NCBI RefSeq assembly: GCF_003012775.1
Contig: NZ_PXYG01000001.1
Span: 1 to 64,000 of the forward strand
DNA from: Zobellella endophytica
GTDB taxonomy: Bacteria > Pseudomonadota > Gammaproteobacteria > Enterobacterales > Aeromonadaceae
Direction: 5' to 3'
Length of the DNA stretch: 64,000 bases
Shown here piece by piece: positions 33,337 to 42,949 of the stretch (the first letter of the stretch is position 1; the number at the start of each line of letters is the position of its first letter). Position numbers and translations under genes: made by a program. Under the pieces are notes generated by a model. That model was not told the DNA's origin, made no database searches, and worked only from the letters and a program-made list of their open reading frames with translations.

Positions 33337-34235
33337 ACGGGGAGCCCGCGCAGGTAGTCGGCAAAGTCCGCCCCCAGCTCGGGATGGCGCAGCCCGTATT
33401 CCACATTGGCCTTGAGGTAGCCCAGCTTGCTGCCGCAGTCGTGGCTCTTGCCCCGGATATGATGAGCCTCGACCGGCTCCTGCTCCATCAGCATGGCGAT
33501 GGTGTCGGTCAGCTGGATCTCGTCGCCCTTGCCGAGCGGGGTTTTCTTCAGCAACGGCCAGATATTGGCGGACAGCACATAGCGGCCCACCACCGCCAGG
33601 TTGGAGGGGGCCTCTTCGTGCCGGGGCTTCTCGACGATGGCGCAGAGCGGGGCAGAGCGGCCCTGCTCCAGGGTACCGCCGTTGATATCGACGATACCGA
33701 ACTGATCCACCCGCTCATGGGCGACCGGCTCCACCAGGATCTGGCTGTGCCCCCCGTCGGCAAAGGCCCGGATCATCGCTGCCAGGTTGTCCTGGCGCAG
33801 GTTGCTGGCCGCCTCGTCGATCAGCACATCGGGCAGCAGTATGGCGAAGGGGGCGTCGCCCACCAGCGGCTGGGCGCACAGAATGGCGTGGCCCAGCCCT
33901 TTGGCCTCGCCCTGGCGGACGTGCATGATGGTGACGTCGTGCGGGCAGATGTTCTGCACTTCGCTCAGCAGCTGGCGCTTGACCCGCTTTTCCAGGGTGG
34001 CCTCCAGCTCGAAACTGGTGTCGAAGTGGTTTTCGATGGAGTTCTTGCTGGCGTGGGTGACCAGCACGATTTCTTTTATTCCGGCCTGTACCGCCTCGTT
34101 GACCACGTACTGGATCAGGGGCTTGTCGACCACCGGCAGCATTTCCTTGGGAATCGCCTTGGTGGCGGGCAGCATGCGGGTGCCGAGACCGGCGACGGGA
34201 ATGACCGCTTTGCGGATCGGGGGCTGAGAGGACAT
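33330..34235 (-). CDS. galU: UTP-glucose-1-phosphate uridylyltransferase
   Basis: 301 residues (E. coli 302), started at the ATG at 34235. Makes UDP-glucose for polysaccharides. Nucleotide-binding motif [26 protein letters not shown] at the N-terminus; sugar site motifs [20 protein letters not shown] and [18 protein letters not shown]. Upstream in-frame GTG codons have no better ribosome site. Confidence 0.95.
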   Translation of the reverse strand: MSSQPPIRKAVIPVAGLGTRMLPATKAIPKEMLPVVDKPLIQYVVNEAVQAGIKEIVLVTHASKNSIENHFDTSFELEATLEKRVKRQLLSEVQNICPHDVTIMHVRQGEAKGLGHAILCAQPLVGDAPFAILLPDVLIDEAASNLRQDNLAAMIRAFADGGHSQILVEPVAHERVDQFGIVDINGGTLEQGRSAPLCAIVEKPRHEEAPSNLAVVGRYVLSANIWPLLKKTPLGKGDEIQLTDTIAMLMEQEPVEAHHIRGKSHDCGSKLGYLKANVEYGLRHPELGADFADYLRGLPVQ

Positions 34236-34280
34236 CACGGGCACCAAAAAAACAACGGACCCGTATCATAACCAATAGCG

Positions 34281-34306
34281 CCACTCCCGGCCATGGCCGG
34301 GAGTGG
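34281..34306 (-). terminator. Hairpin downstream of the comEA-like gene
   Basis: Perfect 26-bp palindrome CCACTCCCGGCC-AT-GGCCGGGAGTGG, 9 nt after the ComEA-like stop. There is no T-run, so it may rather be an mRNA-end stabiliser. Confidence 0.45.
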
Positions 34307-34314
34307 CCGGAGCT

Positions 34315-34605
34315 TCAGTGGCTCAGCAGGTGGCGGTTTTTCTCCACCGTGGCCGGGCCGATGCCGCTGACCTTGGCCAGGTCATCGACCGAGCCGAAGG
34401 GGCCGTTGGCTTCCCGGTACTCGACGATGGCCTCCGCCTTGGCCGGCCCGATGCCGGTGAGCAGCGACAGCTGTTCCGTGGTGGCGGTATTGATGTCGAT
34501 GCTGGTGACCGCGGCCTGCTCGGCGGCGGCCTGGGCATGGACCAGGGCGGGGGTGGTGACGGCCAGCAGGGCGGCCAGCAGGGCGGATAGCAGTGGTTTG
34601 TTCAT
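34315..34605 (-). CDS. ComEA-like helix-hairpin-helix protein
   Basis: 96 residues, started at the ATG at 34605 behind AGGAGA. Signal peptide MNKPLLSALLAALLAVTTPALVHA, then a double helix-hairpin-helix (DINTATTEQLSLLTGIGPAKAEAIVEYRE and FGSVDDLAKVSGIGPATVEKNR). Periplasmic ComEA binds incoming DNA during natural transformation. Similar short proteins (YbaV type) occur in non-competent species, so uptake is not assured. Confidence 0.88.
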   Translation of the reverse strand: MNKPLLSALLAALLAVTTPALVHAQAAAEQAAVTSIDINTATTEQLSLLTGIGPAKAEAIVEYREANGPFGSVDDLAKVSGIGPATVEKNRHLLSH

Positions 34606-34825
34606 TCCCGTCTCTCCTTGTTGTTGGGCATGCTGAGGTTTGTCCCCAGACGCTTCAAGCCTTGCCAAGGACGGCGCATTGCGCAATGCCCCTCGGGCAA
34701 AACCACCCAAACGGGTGAGGAGAGCCGCAGGGGGACAAACAGCGGGGAGAGCGTTGCAAACAAGGGGCAATGCAGGAAGCCGGCGTTGTCGCCGGCTTCC
34801 CGTGATTATCGTCGGTTATCGTGGA

Positions 34826-35767
34826 TTACCTGCTGATAGTCTGCTGCAGGGCGTCGATCGAGGACTGGATGCCCGCCTCGGTGGACATGGTGAAGTCTTC
34901 CATCTCCAGGCTGACCCAGCCGTTGTAGCCCTGCATGCGCACCACCGAGAAGAACTCCTTCCACCACTGCAGATCGTGGCCGGCGCCGACGGCGACGTAG
35001 TTCCAGGCGCGGTTGGCCACGTCGGTGACCTCCTTCAGCTCGAGCAGGCCGTTCACATCGGCCAGGCCGCGCTCGATGCGGGTGTCCTTGCCGTGCACGT
35101 GGTGGATGGCATCGCCCAGGGCGCGGGCCGCGGCGATGGGGCAGGCCCCCTTCCAGAACAGGTGCGAGGGGTCGAGGTTCAGACCGACCTTGGGGCCCAC
35201 TTCATCGCGCAGGCGGAACAGGGTCTCGGGGTTCCACACCAGCATGGCCGAGAAGTTTTCCAGCGCGTATTTCTCCACGCCCACTTCGTCGGCGAGCTTC
35301 ACCAGCCGGTGCCAGAGCGGGAAGGCGCAGTCTTCCCACTGGTAGCGGTCGCGCTCGGGCATCTCGTCGGGCCAGCTCTTGGTGTAGACCAGCCAGTTCG
35401 GCACGCTGTCGCCGGGGGCGGCGGCGGGCAGGCCGGACATGGTGACGATCTTCTTCACGCCGATTTCGCCGGCCAGGCGGATGGTCTGCTCCATCTCCTT
35501 GAGGTGGCGCTCGCCCATGGCGCCCGGATCGAGCGGGTTGGCCGAGCAGTTGAGCGCGGCGATCTCGAGGCCGCGGGCCTCGATTTCGGCCAGCTTTTTC
35601 TTCAGCAGGCCCTTGTCGGCCAGCAGTTCGTCGGCGCGGAAATGGGGCCCCTTGGACCAGCCGCCGCCGGTCATCTCCAGGCCTTCGACGCCCAGTGCCA
35701 CGCAGTTGTCGAGCATCTCGGTGAAGGAGAGGTTACCCATCACATCGGTACAGATGGAAAGTTTCAT
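34826..35767 (-). CDS. Sugar phosphate isomerase/epimerase family TIM-barrel protein
   Basis: 313 residues of the AP-endonuclease-2/xylose-isomerase-like barrel. Metal ligand candidates: YALENFSAM (Glu), VGLNLDPSHLFW (Asp/His), HHVHGKD (His) and VSLEMED (Glu). It lies 39 nt downstream of a Gfo/Idh dehydrogenase and forms an operon with it. Such pairs often carry out oxidation, then isomerisation or epimerisation, of sugars or cyclitols. The substrate is unknown. Confidence 0.8.
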   Translation of the reverse strand: MKLSICTDVMGNLSFTEMLDNCVALGVEGLEMTGGGWSKGPHFRADELLADKGLLKKKLAEIEARGLEIAALNCSANPLDPGAMGERHLKEMEQTIRLAGEIGVKKIVTMSGLPAAAPGDSVPNWLVYTKSWPDEMPERDRYQWEDCAFPLWHRLVKLADEVGVEKYALENFSAMLVWNPETLFRLRDEVGPKVGLNLDPSHLFWKGACPIAAARALGDAIHHVHGKDTRIERGLADVNGLLELKEVTDVANRAWNYVAVGAGHDLQWWKEFFSVVRMQGYNGWVSLEMEDFTMSTEAGIQSSIDALQQTISR

Positions 35768-35806
35768 GTTGGTTGATCCTTGCTTGCTAAGACGGTTGAT
35801 GACCGG

Positions 35807-36979
35807 TTATTGGTAGTCGACCCAGGCGGCGCCGGCGTCGGCCGAGCGCACGCAGTTTTCGAGCCAGCGCACACCTTCGGTGCCGGCCTCGATGCCCGGG
35901 TAATGATGGCTGCTCAGGAAGGCCTCGTCGCCGCGTTGTTTGGCGTCGATGGCCTGGGCGATCCACAGGTAGATATTGGCCCAGCTGTCGCCCAGGCCCT
36001 CGGTGTGCAACGCGCCCATGCGATCGACCGCCAGGCTTTCCTCTTCGAGATAGGGCATGCCGTGGTGCAGGGTGCGGTTCGGCTCGCCCTGTACTTCGTA
36101 GATCAGCTGGTCGGGATGGGCGTCGGACCACTCGACGGAGGCCCTGGAGCCGACGAAACGGTAGCGCTGGGAGCCCATGTTGCCGGCGTTTACCGACGAC
36201 ACCCAAAGACGGCCGCGGGCGCCGTTGTCGTAGTGGGTCAGCACGGTGGCGTGATCTTCGAGCGGGGCCCGGGTCGGAATGAAGGCCTTGCGATCGCACA
36301 GCAGCTTGTCGATCTTCAGGTGCGGCAATACCACCTCGGACAGGTAGTAGAGGTGGGTGCCGATATCGCCCAGTACGAAGGTCGAGCCCGCAGTGGCGGG
36401 GTTGGTACGCCATTTCACCGCCTCGCCCGCACCGGTGTCGTCGCCGGAGTTGAAACCGTGGGTGTACTGCATGTCGACAATGCGGATATCGCCCAGCATG
36501 CCTTTCTTGACCATGGCGGCCATCTGGTGCACCAGCGGGTGGCCGGTAAAGCCGTAGGTCACTCCCACGATCAGTCCCTTTTCCCTTGCCAGGGCTGCCA
36601 CCTCATCGCACTCGGCGACGGTGAAGAACAACGGCTTTTCGCAGATCACGTGCAGGCCTGCTTCCAGGCACGCCTTGGTGATCTCGAAGTGAGTGAAATT
36701 GGGGGTGGCGATTGACACCACCTCGACACCGTCCTCGCGGGCGGTTTCGCCCGCGATCAGCTCCTGATAGGTGGCGTAGCAGCGATCCTCGGCCACGCCG
36801 AGCCGGGTGCCGAAATCGCGGCCGCGGGCCGCGTCCAGATCGAAGGCGCCGGCCAGCAGCTGGTAGGTGCCGTCGCGCAGGGCGCCGGTGCGGTGCTTGT
36901 AGCCCACCTGACCGGTGCGGCCGCCGCCGACCATGCCCCAGCGCAGGGGCCGCGCTATTGTTCTCTCTCCGTTTATCAT
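35807..36979 (-). CDS. Gfo/Idh/MocA family dehydrogenase (390-aa type), copy A
   Basis: 390 residues, started at the ATG at 36979 behind GAGGA. Rossmann motif GMVGGGRTGQVGYKHR at ~15-30, catalytic Lys in VICEKPLFF, and Asp/His in VLGDIGTHLYYLSE. It begins and ends like the gene at 55334 (RWGMVGGG..., ENCVRSAD.GA.WVDY), and about half the residues match by eye. First gene of a two-gene unit with the TIM-barrel protein and divergent from a LacI regulator. Substrate unknown; the group includes glycoside 3-dehydrogenases and inositol dehydrogenases. Confidence 0.85.
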   Translation of the reverse strand: MINGERTIARPLRWGMVGGGRTGQVGYKHRTGALRDGTYQLLAGAFDLDAARGRDFGTRLGVAEDRCYATYQELIAGETAREDGVEVVSIATPNFTHFEITKACLEAGLHVICEKPLFFTVAECDEVAALAREKGLIVGVTYGFTGHPLVHQMAAMVKKGMLGDIRIVDMQYTHGFNSGDDTGAGEAVKWRTNPATAGSTFVLGDIGTHLYYLSEVVLPHLKIDKLLCDRKAFIPTRAPLEDHATVLTHYDNGARGRLWVSSVNAGNMGSQRYRFVGSRASVEWSDAHPDQLIYEVQGEPNRTLHHGMPYLEEESLAVDRMGALHTEGLGDSWANIYLWIAQAIDAKQRGDEAFLSSHHYPGIEAGTEGVRWLENCVRSADAGAAWVDYQ

Positions 36980-37030
36980 GATCTTATCCTCTTCAAAGCG
37001 GCGACCGAGTCGCTCGTGTTCTGCCTGGTC

Positions 37031-37192
37031 TTGCAATCGGGTGCAAGACAACTTGAAAATTTTTGCCGAATCGGGCCGGGTGGTAATGCACCCGGTTGCA
37101 AAATGGTTTATTAAAAAACCGACGAGCGTCGTCGGTGACTCAGTGAACCGAGGGGAGCATTAATCCCTTTTCTTTTGCACCCGGTTTCAAAT
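37031..37192. promoter_or_regulatory. Three candidate LacI-type operators between divergent genes
   Basis: Near-palindromic sites TTGCAATCGGGTGCAA (37031-37046), ATGCACCCGGTTGCAA (37086-37101) and TTGCACCCGGTTTCAA (37175-37190) share a TTGCA-n-CGG-n-TGCAA plan with the central CG usual for LacI-family operators. They fill the gap between the Gfo/Idh operon and the LacI gene and are the likely targets of that regulator. Centres are 55 and 89 bp apart. Confidence 0.7.
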
Positions 37193-37236
37193 ACACTAGA
37201 TCGCATGATAAGAAACTGTCAACAGTAAATTTAAAA

Positions 37237-38259
37237 ATGGTTAAAAACACACAGGAACAGGGAACGCGCAAAGCCACCGCCAGCGACGTGGCGGAGCGGG
37301 CCGGCGTCTCCAAATGGACGGTGTCCCGGGCCTTTACCGAGGGGGCGTCCATCTCTCCCAAGGCCCTGGCACGGGTGCGGCAGGCCGCCGAGGAGCTGGG
37401 TTACAAGCCCAACCTGCTGGCGCGCAGCCTGACCACCCGGCGCACCAATATCGTCGGGCTGGTGGTCGACGAGCTGGGCAACCCCAATCTCGCCATGATC
37501 CTGGACGAGATCACCCGCCAGCTGCAGCGCAAGGGCTACATGGCCATGCTGCTCAACATCACCTCGGAGCAGAGCTACCGCGCCGCCATGTCGCTGGCGG
37601 ACCAGTTCCAGGTGGACGGGCTGATCTTCCTCGGTACCATACTGAGCGACGAACTGCTGCAACTGGCGAGAAATATCGGCAATATCCCGCTGATCGTGCT
37701 CTATCGAAACAGCGATAATCCGGATATCCACGTGGTCAGCACCGACGGCTATCGGGCCGGACAGGAAATCGCCGCCCTGATGGTGGCCGAGGGACACCGC
37801 CGCATCGGCTATATGGCGGGGCCGCCGTCGGAAAGCACCCAGCTCCGGCGCCTGGACGGCTTCCGGGACGGCCTGGCCGAGCGGGGGAAAGAGCTGGCGC
37901 TGATGCTCGGCGCCGAGCATTACCAGCGGGAGCAGGGTTATCGGAGCCTGCTCCATTATCTGGACACCACCCCGAGGGAGGCCCGGGTAGAGGCGCTGTT
38001 CTGCGAGAACGACATACTGGCGATAGGGGCCATGGAGGCGCTGAAGGTGCGGGGGGAGGAGGGCAGTATGGCCATCGTCGGTTTCGACGACATCGATCAG
38101 GCCGCCTCGCCCTGTTACCAGCTGACCACTTACCGGCAGCCGCTGCAGGTGCTGATCGGCGAGGCCATCCGGCGGCTGACGGCAGACGAGGCACCCTCAC
38201 GCTACCTGGCGCCCGGCGCCCTGGTGTTGAGAACATCGCATTTACGAGGGGATCAGTAA
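37237..38259 (+). CDS. LacI-family transcriptional regulator
   Basis: 340 residues. N-terminal helix-turn-helix and hinge TASDVAERAGVSKWTVSRAF ... GYKPNLLARSLTTRRTNIVG, then a periplasmic-binding-protein-like ligand domain (VDGLIFLGT, GHRRIGYMAGP, VEALFCENDILAIGAMEAL, AIVGFDDIDQA). Divergent from the TIM-barrel/dehydrogenase operon across three candidate operators, so it probably controls that operon and itself. Ligand unknown. Confidence 0.92.
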   Translation: MVKNTQEQGTRKATASDVAERAGVSKWTVSRAFTEGASISPKALARVRQAAEELGYKPNLLARSLTTRRTNIVGLVVDELGNPNLAMILDEITRQLQRKGYMAMLLNITSEQSYRAAMSLADQFQVDGLIFLGTILSDELLQLARNIGNIPLIVLYRNSDNPDIHVVSTDGYRAGQEIAALMVAEGHRRIGYMAGPPSESTQLRRLDGFRDGLAERGKELALMLGAEHYQREQGYRSLLHYLDTTPREARVEALFCENDILAIGAMEALKVRGEEGSMAIVGFDDIDQAASPCYQLTTYRQPLQVLIGEAIRRLTADEAPSRYLAPGALVLRTSHLRGDQ

Positions 38260-38261
38260 TC

Positions 38262-38286
38262 AAAAAAACCGGTCCGGGGCCGGCTT
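38262..38286 (-). terminator. yciB-yciI terminator
   Basis: On the minus strand AAGCCGG-CCCCGGA-CCGGTTTTTTT, 8 nt after the yciI stop. It also sits right behind the convergent LacI stop. Confidence 0.75.
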
Positions 38287-38293
38287 GGCGAAC

Positions 38294-38593
38294 TCAGGGC
38301 AGGACTTTCCTGAAGGGCTTGACGATAACCGAAGCGTAGACGCCGGCGGCGTTGTAGGGATCGGCGTCGGCCCAGGCGCGGGCGGCGTCCAGCGAGTCGA
38401 ACTCGGCGATCACCGTGCTGCCGGTAAAGCCGGCCTCGGCGGGGTCTTCGGCATCGATGGCCGGGTTGGGGCCGGCCACCAGCAGCCGGCCTTCATCGGC
38501 CAGGGCCTGCAGCCGGGCCAGGTGGGCCGGGCGGGCTTCCTTGCGCTTGGGCAGACTGTCGGGGGTGTCTTCACTGAAAATCACGTACCACAT
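38294..38593 (-). CDS. yciI: YciI family protein
   Basis: 99 residues. Family pattern [29 protein letters not shown]...GRLLVAGP and [26 protein letters not shown] dimeric ferredoxin-like fold of unknown activity with a conserved His/Asp pair (PAHL; ADADPY). Follows yciB by 11 nt. Confidence 0.92.
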   Translation of the reverse strand: MWYVIFSEDTPDSLPKRKEARPAHLARLQALADEGRLLVAGPNPAIDAEDPAEAGFTGSTVIAEFDSLDAARAWADADPYNAAGVYASVIVKPFRKVLP

Positions 38594-38604
38594 GAGCGTT
38601 ATCC

Positions 38605-39150
38605 TTACTGGGGTTTATTGTCTTGCGCCGGTTGCTGGCGATAGAGGTAAAAGGCGGTGGCCAGGGTAAAGGCCAGGGTCAGGCCGAGCAGGCCGAATAC
38701 CTTGAAGTTGACCCACAGCTCCTGGGACAGGTTGAACGCCACGTACACATTCAACGCGCCGCAGAAGGCGAAAAAACCGACCCAGGCCAGGTTGGCCCTG
38801 TCCCAGATGGTGTCCGGCAGGGTGAGCTCCTTGCCCAGCATCTGCTTGATCAGGTTCTTGCCGAAGCCGTAACGGCTGACCAGCAGCCCCAGGGCGAACA
38901 GGGCGTTGACGGCGGTCACCTTCCATTTGATAAAGGCGTCGTCCTGAAAGAACATGGTCAGCCCGCCGAAGAACAGCACCAGCACCAGGGTCACCAGGTG
39001 CATCTTTTCCAGTGTCTTGTGCCGGAGCCATTGCACCAGCATCTGCACGCAGGTGGCGGCCATCAGGGCGCCGGTGGCGGCGTAGATGTCGACGGTCTTG
39101 TACACCACGAAGAAAATGATCAGCGGGATGAATTCGGCGAACTGCTTCAT
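38605..39150 (-). CDS. yciB: Inner membrane septation protein A homologue YciB
   Basis: 181 residues with five hydrophobic segments. YciB/IspZ signature: [25 protein letters not shown] at the start and [27 protein letters not shown]. It has a role in envelope maintenance and cell division. First gene of the yciB-yciI unit. Confidence 0.95.
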   Translation of the reverse strand: MKQFAEFIPLIIFFVVYKTVDIYAATGALMAATCVQMLVQWLRHKTLEKMHLVTLVLVLFFGGLTMFFQDDAFIKWKVTAVNALFALGLLVSRYGFGKNLIKQMLGKELTLPDTIWDRANLAWVGFFAFCGALNVYVAFNLSQELWVNFKVFGLLGLTLAFTLATAFYLYRQQPAQDNKPQ

Positions 39151-39264
39151 TGAGATAACCTGTACTGCGAATGAGCGCCCAGTTTACCCCCATGGCCGGC
39201 CACAGGCCAAGTGGCCGTTGTTTATTCACTGCAATCTACTGACAAATCTTCGGAGTCCCTATTT

Positions 39265-39332
39265 CGTCATGCCCGCGAAGGCGGGTATCCAGTGCAATAT
39301 TTCATGGACCTCCGCCTTCGCGGAGGTGACGG
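39265..39332 (+). repeat. Double-palindrome repeat, full copy
   Basis: 68 bp: CGTCATGCCCGCGAAGGCGGG, the link TATCCAGTGCAATATTTCATGGA, then CCTCCGCCTTCGCGGAGGTGACGG. Each end is a palindrome. Same order as the 47689 copy and the reverse of the shortened copy at 5393. It lies in the 320-bp gap between yciB and the IolI-like gene, where I see no coding sequence. Confidence 0.85.
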
Positions 39333-39402
39333 ACATTAAACAACGGTGCTGACAGGGAAATATCTGGCGAAGAAACGGATGGTGAACGTTGCCATCAAGC
39401 CG

Positions 39403-39442
39403 AAAGGGCCCCGCTCCGATACGGAGCCAGGGCCCTTTGTTT
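39403..39442. terminator. Strong hairpin downstream of the iolG/IolI-like operon
   Basis: AAAGGGCCC-C-GCTCCG-ATA-CGGAGC-CA-GGGCCCTTT, then GTTTA on the plus strand and CGGCTT on the minus strand. It lies 29 nt past the stop of the minus-strand IolI-like gene. Confidence 0.7.
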
Positions 39443-39470
39443 ATGGGGAGACGACGAGGGGGGCGGAGGC

Positions 39471-40289
39471 TTAGCCCTGCACGCCCTCGGCGATGAAGTT
39501 CATGCTGGCCTGCACCGCCGGCACCGGCTCGTCCAGCTCGCACACTTCCTTGGCGAAGGGTTCGAACGAGAAATAGCCCTGGTAGCCCTGGCCGAGCAGG
39601 GTCTTGATCTGCGTCAGGTTGTGCAGCCGGTCTGCGGGGCCGACCAGCACCCGGTGGGCGTCCAGCATCTGCTCATAGCCGATGGTGGTGTCTTCCACCC
39701 CGGAGATGTGCACCAGGCCGGTGAACTCGGGGAAGAACTCGGTCTCGCCCGCCACCATGTGGTGGAAGGTGTCGTGCACCAGGGCGAAGCGATCTTCGCC
39801 GCCCACCGCCTGAATGGCGGCCACCGCGTCTTTCTTCAGCCGCAGGGAGGAGACGGGGAAGCCCAGCGGCTCCACAAAGCCCTTGAGGCCGTGTTGCTCC
39901 AGTATCGGCTTGAGGCCGTGCAGGGCCTGCTCCAGGCTGGCGGCATCCGAGCCCTGGAAGCTGCCGTCGTTGAGCGGGCACAGCACCAGGCCGGTGGCGC
40001 CACAGGCGGCGGCCAGCCCGGCCAGCTTCTCGGCCTGGGCGGCGCGCTCCTCGTTCCAGATGTTGAACGGATAGAGGGCATTGATGCTCAGGATCTCGAT
40101 GCCGAGCTCGTGGGCCTTGGCGCCGATGGCGCGGGCGTGATCCAGCTCGCTGACGCTGTTGTCGGCCACGTCGTTGCGCAGCTCCACCGCCTTCAGGCCC
40201 AGGGCCCTGGCGGTGTCGAGCAGTTCGAAGGCGCTCAGCTTGGGCGCCGTCATATGGTTCAGGGAGAAGGTCGGGGTCAGTCGGGACAT
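39471..40289 (-). CDS. IolI-like TIM-barrel isomerase
   Basis: 272 residues (B. subtilis IolI 278). Matching positions include VELRND, LSINALYPFN, GFVEPLGFP (metal Glu), ALVHDTFHHMVAG (metal Asp/His), HISGVED and YFSFEPF (metal Glu). IolI interconverts ketoinositols (2-keto-myo- to 1-keto-D-chiro-inositol). Lies 19 nt behind iolG in the same unit, which supports the role. A hydroxypyruvate-isomerase-type activity cannot be ruled out. Confidence 0.75.
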   Translation of the reverse strand: MSRLTPTFSLNHMTAPKLSAFELLDTARALGLKAVELRNDVADNSVSELDHARAIGAKAHELGIEILSINALYPFNIWNEERAAQAEKLAGLAAACGATGLVLCPLNDGSFQGSDAASLEQALHGLKPILEQHGLKGFVEPLGFPVSSLRLKKDAVAAIQAVGGEDRFALVHDTFHHMVAGETEFFPEFTGLVHISGVEDTTIGYEQMLDAHRVLVGPADRLHNLTQIKTLLGQGYQGYFSFEPFAKEVCELDEPVPAVQASMNFIAEGVQG

Positions 40290-40308
40290 CTTGGTTCGGC
40301 TCCGTACA

Positions 40309-41409
<1,101 letters not shown>

Positions 41410-41419
41410 TTACGGGCTG

Positions 41420-41435
41420 TTGGAATTTATGTTTC
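41420..41435. promoter_or_regulatory. Candidate operator A (iolG/LacI divergent region)
   Basis: TTGGAATTTATGTTTC. The first 12 bp recur exactly on the other strand at 42806-42817 and with two changes at 42572. It lies between the divergent iolG and LacI starts. Confidence 0.55.
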
Positions 41436-41544
41436 ATGGTCATCACTATAGGCAGCGGTGGGGATAAAACGCCAAGGCGATGATGATGGAAAGCCATCAT
41501 TGCGGCTATACTGGAACAATTTCCGGGATCTGGAGTGAAAAAAC

Positions 41545-42555
41545 ATGAAGAAGATCACACTGGCGGAGGTGGCCAGGCAGGCCGGGGTGGGGGAGGCCAC
41601 GGTGGATCGGGTGCTGAATGAGCGGGGCAATGTGGCGCCGGCCACCGCCGAGCGGGTGCTCCGTATTGCCCGGGAGTTGGGGCTTAAGCGGGTCTTGCCC
41701 GACGAATGGCGCCGCTTGCGCCACGTGGAGGTCTTCCTGAGCGACAGCGACACCTATTTCTTCAAACAGCTGAGTCAGAGCTTTATGGCGGCGGCGGAGA
41801 CTCTGGGCAAGCGGCGCCTGGTGCTGCATCGCACCTTTGTCGGCGAGCGGGAACCGGATCGACTGGCGAAAAAACTGACTCAGGCCGCCGCCGGGCGGGA
41901 CGGCATCATACTGTTCGGCTCGGATCACCCGGCGGTGGTGGCGGCGGTGAACGCCGCCACCGACCAGGGCGTGCCGGTGATCACCCTGGTCACCGCGCTG
42001 CCGGGCACCCGCCCCCTCGCCCATGTGGGCATCGATCAGTATGCCGCCGGGCGCACCGCCGGCTGGCTGCTGGATCAATGGTGCCGGGATCCCGGGGAAC
42101 TGCTGGTGGTGTGCGGCCCGCAGGAGGTGCTGGTGCACCGGGAGCGGGTGCGCGGCTGCCGGGAGCGGCTGGCGGAGTCCGGCTCCCGGCTGTTGCCGCT
42201 GGTGCTGGAGGGCCGGGAGCGGAACGAACTGATCGAATCCCTGGTGCGGGAGCGGTTGGCATCGGGCCGGGTGGCGGCGGTGTACAACACCGGGCCCGGC
42301 AACGCCATCATCGCCCGCCTGCTGGCGCGCCGGGGGCTGGCCGGGCGCTGTATCTTTATCGGCCACGAACGCCACGCCACCACCGAGGCCCTGCTGCGCC
42401 AGGGGCAGATGCACCTGACCCTGGATCAGAACCCCAGGCTGCACGCCTTTCGCGCCCTGGAGCTGTTGCTCTGCCAACTGGAGCAGGGAACGCCGCCGGC
42501 CGCCGGGGGGCATATCGACTTTTCCCTGATCACCCGGGAGAACCTGGGTCACTGA
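41545..42555 (+). CDS. LacI-family regulator, probable inositol regulator
   Basis: 336 residues. HTH ITLAEVARQAGVGEATVDRVLNERGNV and a sugar-binding-protein-type effector domain (DGIILFGSDHPAV, GVPVITLVTALPG, VGIDQYAAGRTAGWLLDQW). The VGEATVDRVLNERG form of the HTH is seen in regulators of ABC sugar/polyol loci and is similar to the gene at 50660. Divergent from iolG and directly upstream of the ABC importer. It probably represses both through the TTGRAATTTATR sites and senses a cyclitol. Confidence 0.9.
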   Translation: MKKITLAEVARQAGVGEATVDRVLNERGNVAPATAERVLRIARELGLKRVLPDEWRRLRHVEVFLSDSDTYFFKQLSQSFMAAAETLGKRRLVLHRTFVGEREPDRLAKKLTQAAAGRDGIILFGSDHPAVVAAVNAATDQGVPVITLVTALPGTRPLAHVGIDQYAAGRTAGWLLDQWCRDPGELLVVCGPQEVLVHRERVRGCRERLAESGSRLLPLVLEGRERNELIESLVRERLASGRVAAVYNTGPGNAIIARLLARRGLAGRCIFIGHERHATTEALLRQGQMHLTLDQNPRLHAFRALELLLCQLEQGTPPAAGGHIDFSLITRENLGH

Positions 42556-42571
42556 GCGGTTGCCTCCGCCG

Positions 42572-42587
42572 TTGAAATTTATATTTC
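42572..42587. promoter_or_regulatory. Candidate operator B upstream of the ABC importer
   Basis: TTGAAATTTATATTTC with palindromic core GAAATTTATATTTC. It lies 17 nt after the LacI stop and 363 nt before the binding-protein start, inside a 394-bp AT-rich promoter region without genes. A shorter match, GAAAATTTC, is at 42690. Confidence 0.5.
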
Positions 42588-42805
42588 ATTTTATACCTGC
42601 CAGCGCCGGGCCGTTTCCAGCCCGGGAGAGCCTGTTTTAGCGTTTTTCCTCCCGATTTCACCGATCGCTGTCAATTATATGATTTAAAAGAAAATTTCAT
42701 ACTAACTCCGGGGCTGTCACGGCGCCGCCCGCCACCAGAACACGATCCATGTCAAAGAATTGTTATTTTTTTGCTGTTCGACGGTGAAGTCGCCTTGCGA
42801 AAAAT

Positions 42806-42817
42806 CATAAATTCCAA
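42806..42817 (-). promoter_or_regulatory. Candidate operator C upstream of the ABC importer
   Basis: TTGGAATTTATG on the minus strand, identical to the first 12 bp of operator A. It lies 133 nt before the binding-protein start. Confidence 0.55.
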
Positions 42818-42949
42818 CATTATTAATTTTGAAATAAACGTTCAATGAATGGTTCGCCATCACCGGTAGCGATTTTATCGGGCTGTTGAGTGGTTGAATG
42901 GCCCGGTCAAGGAATGAAACACCCTCGGTTTCTCACAAGGAGTAAGACC

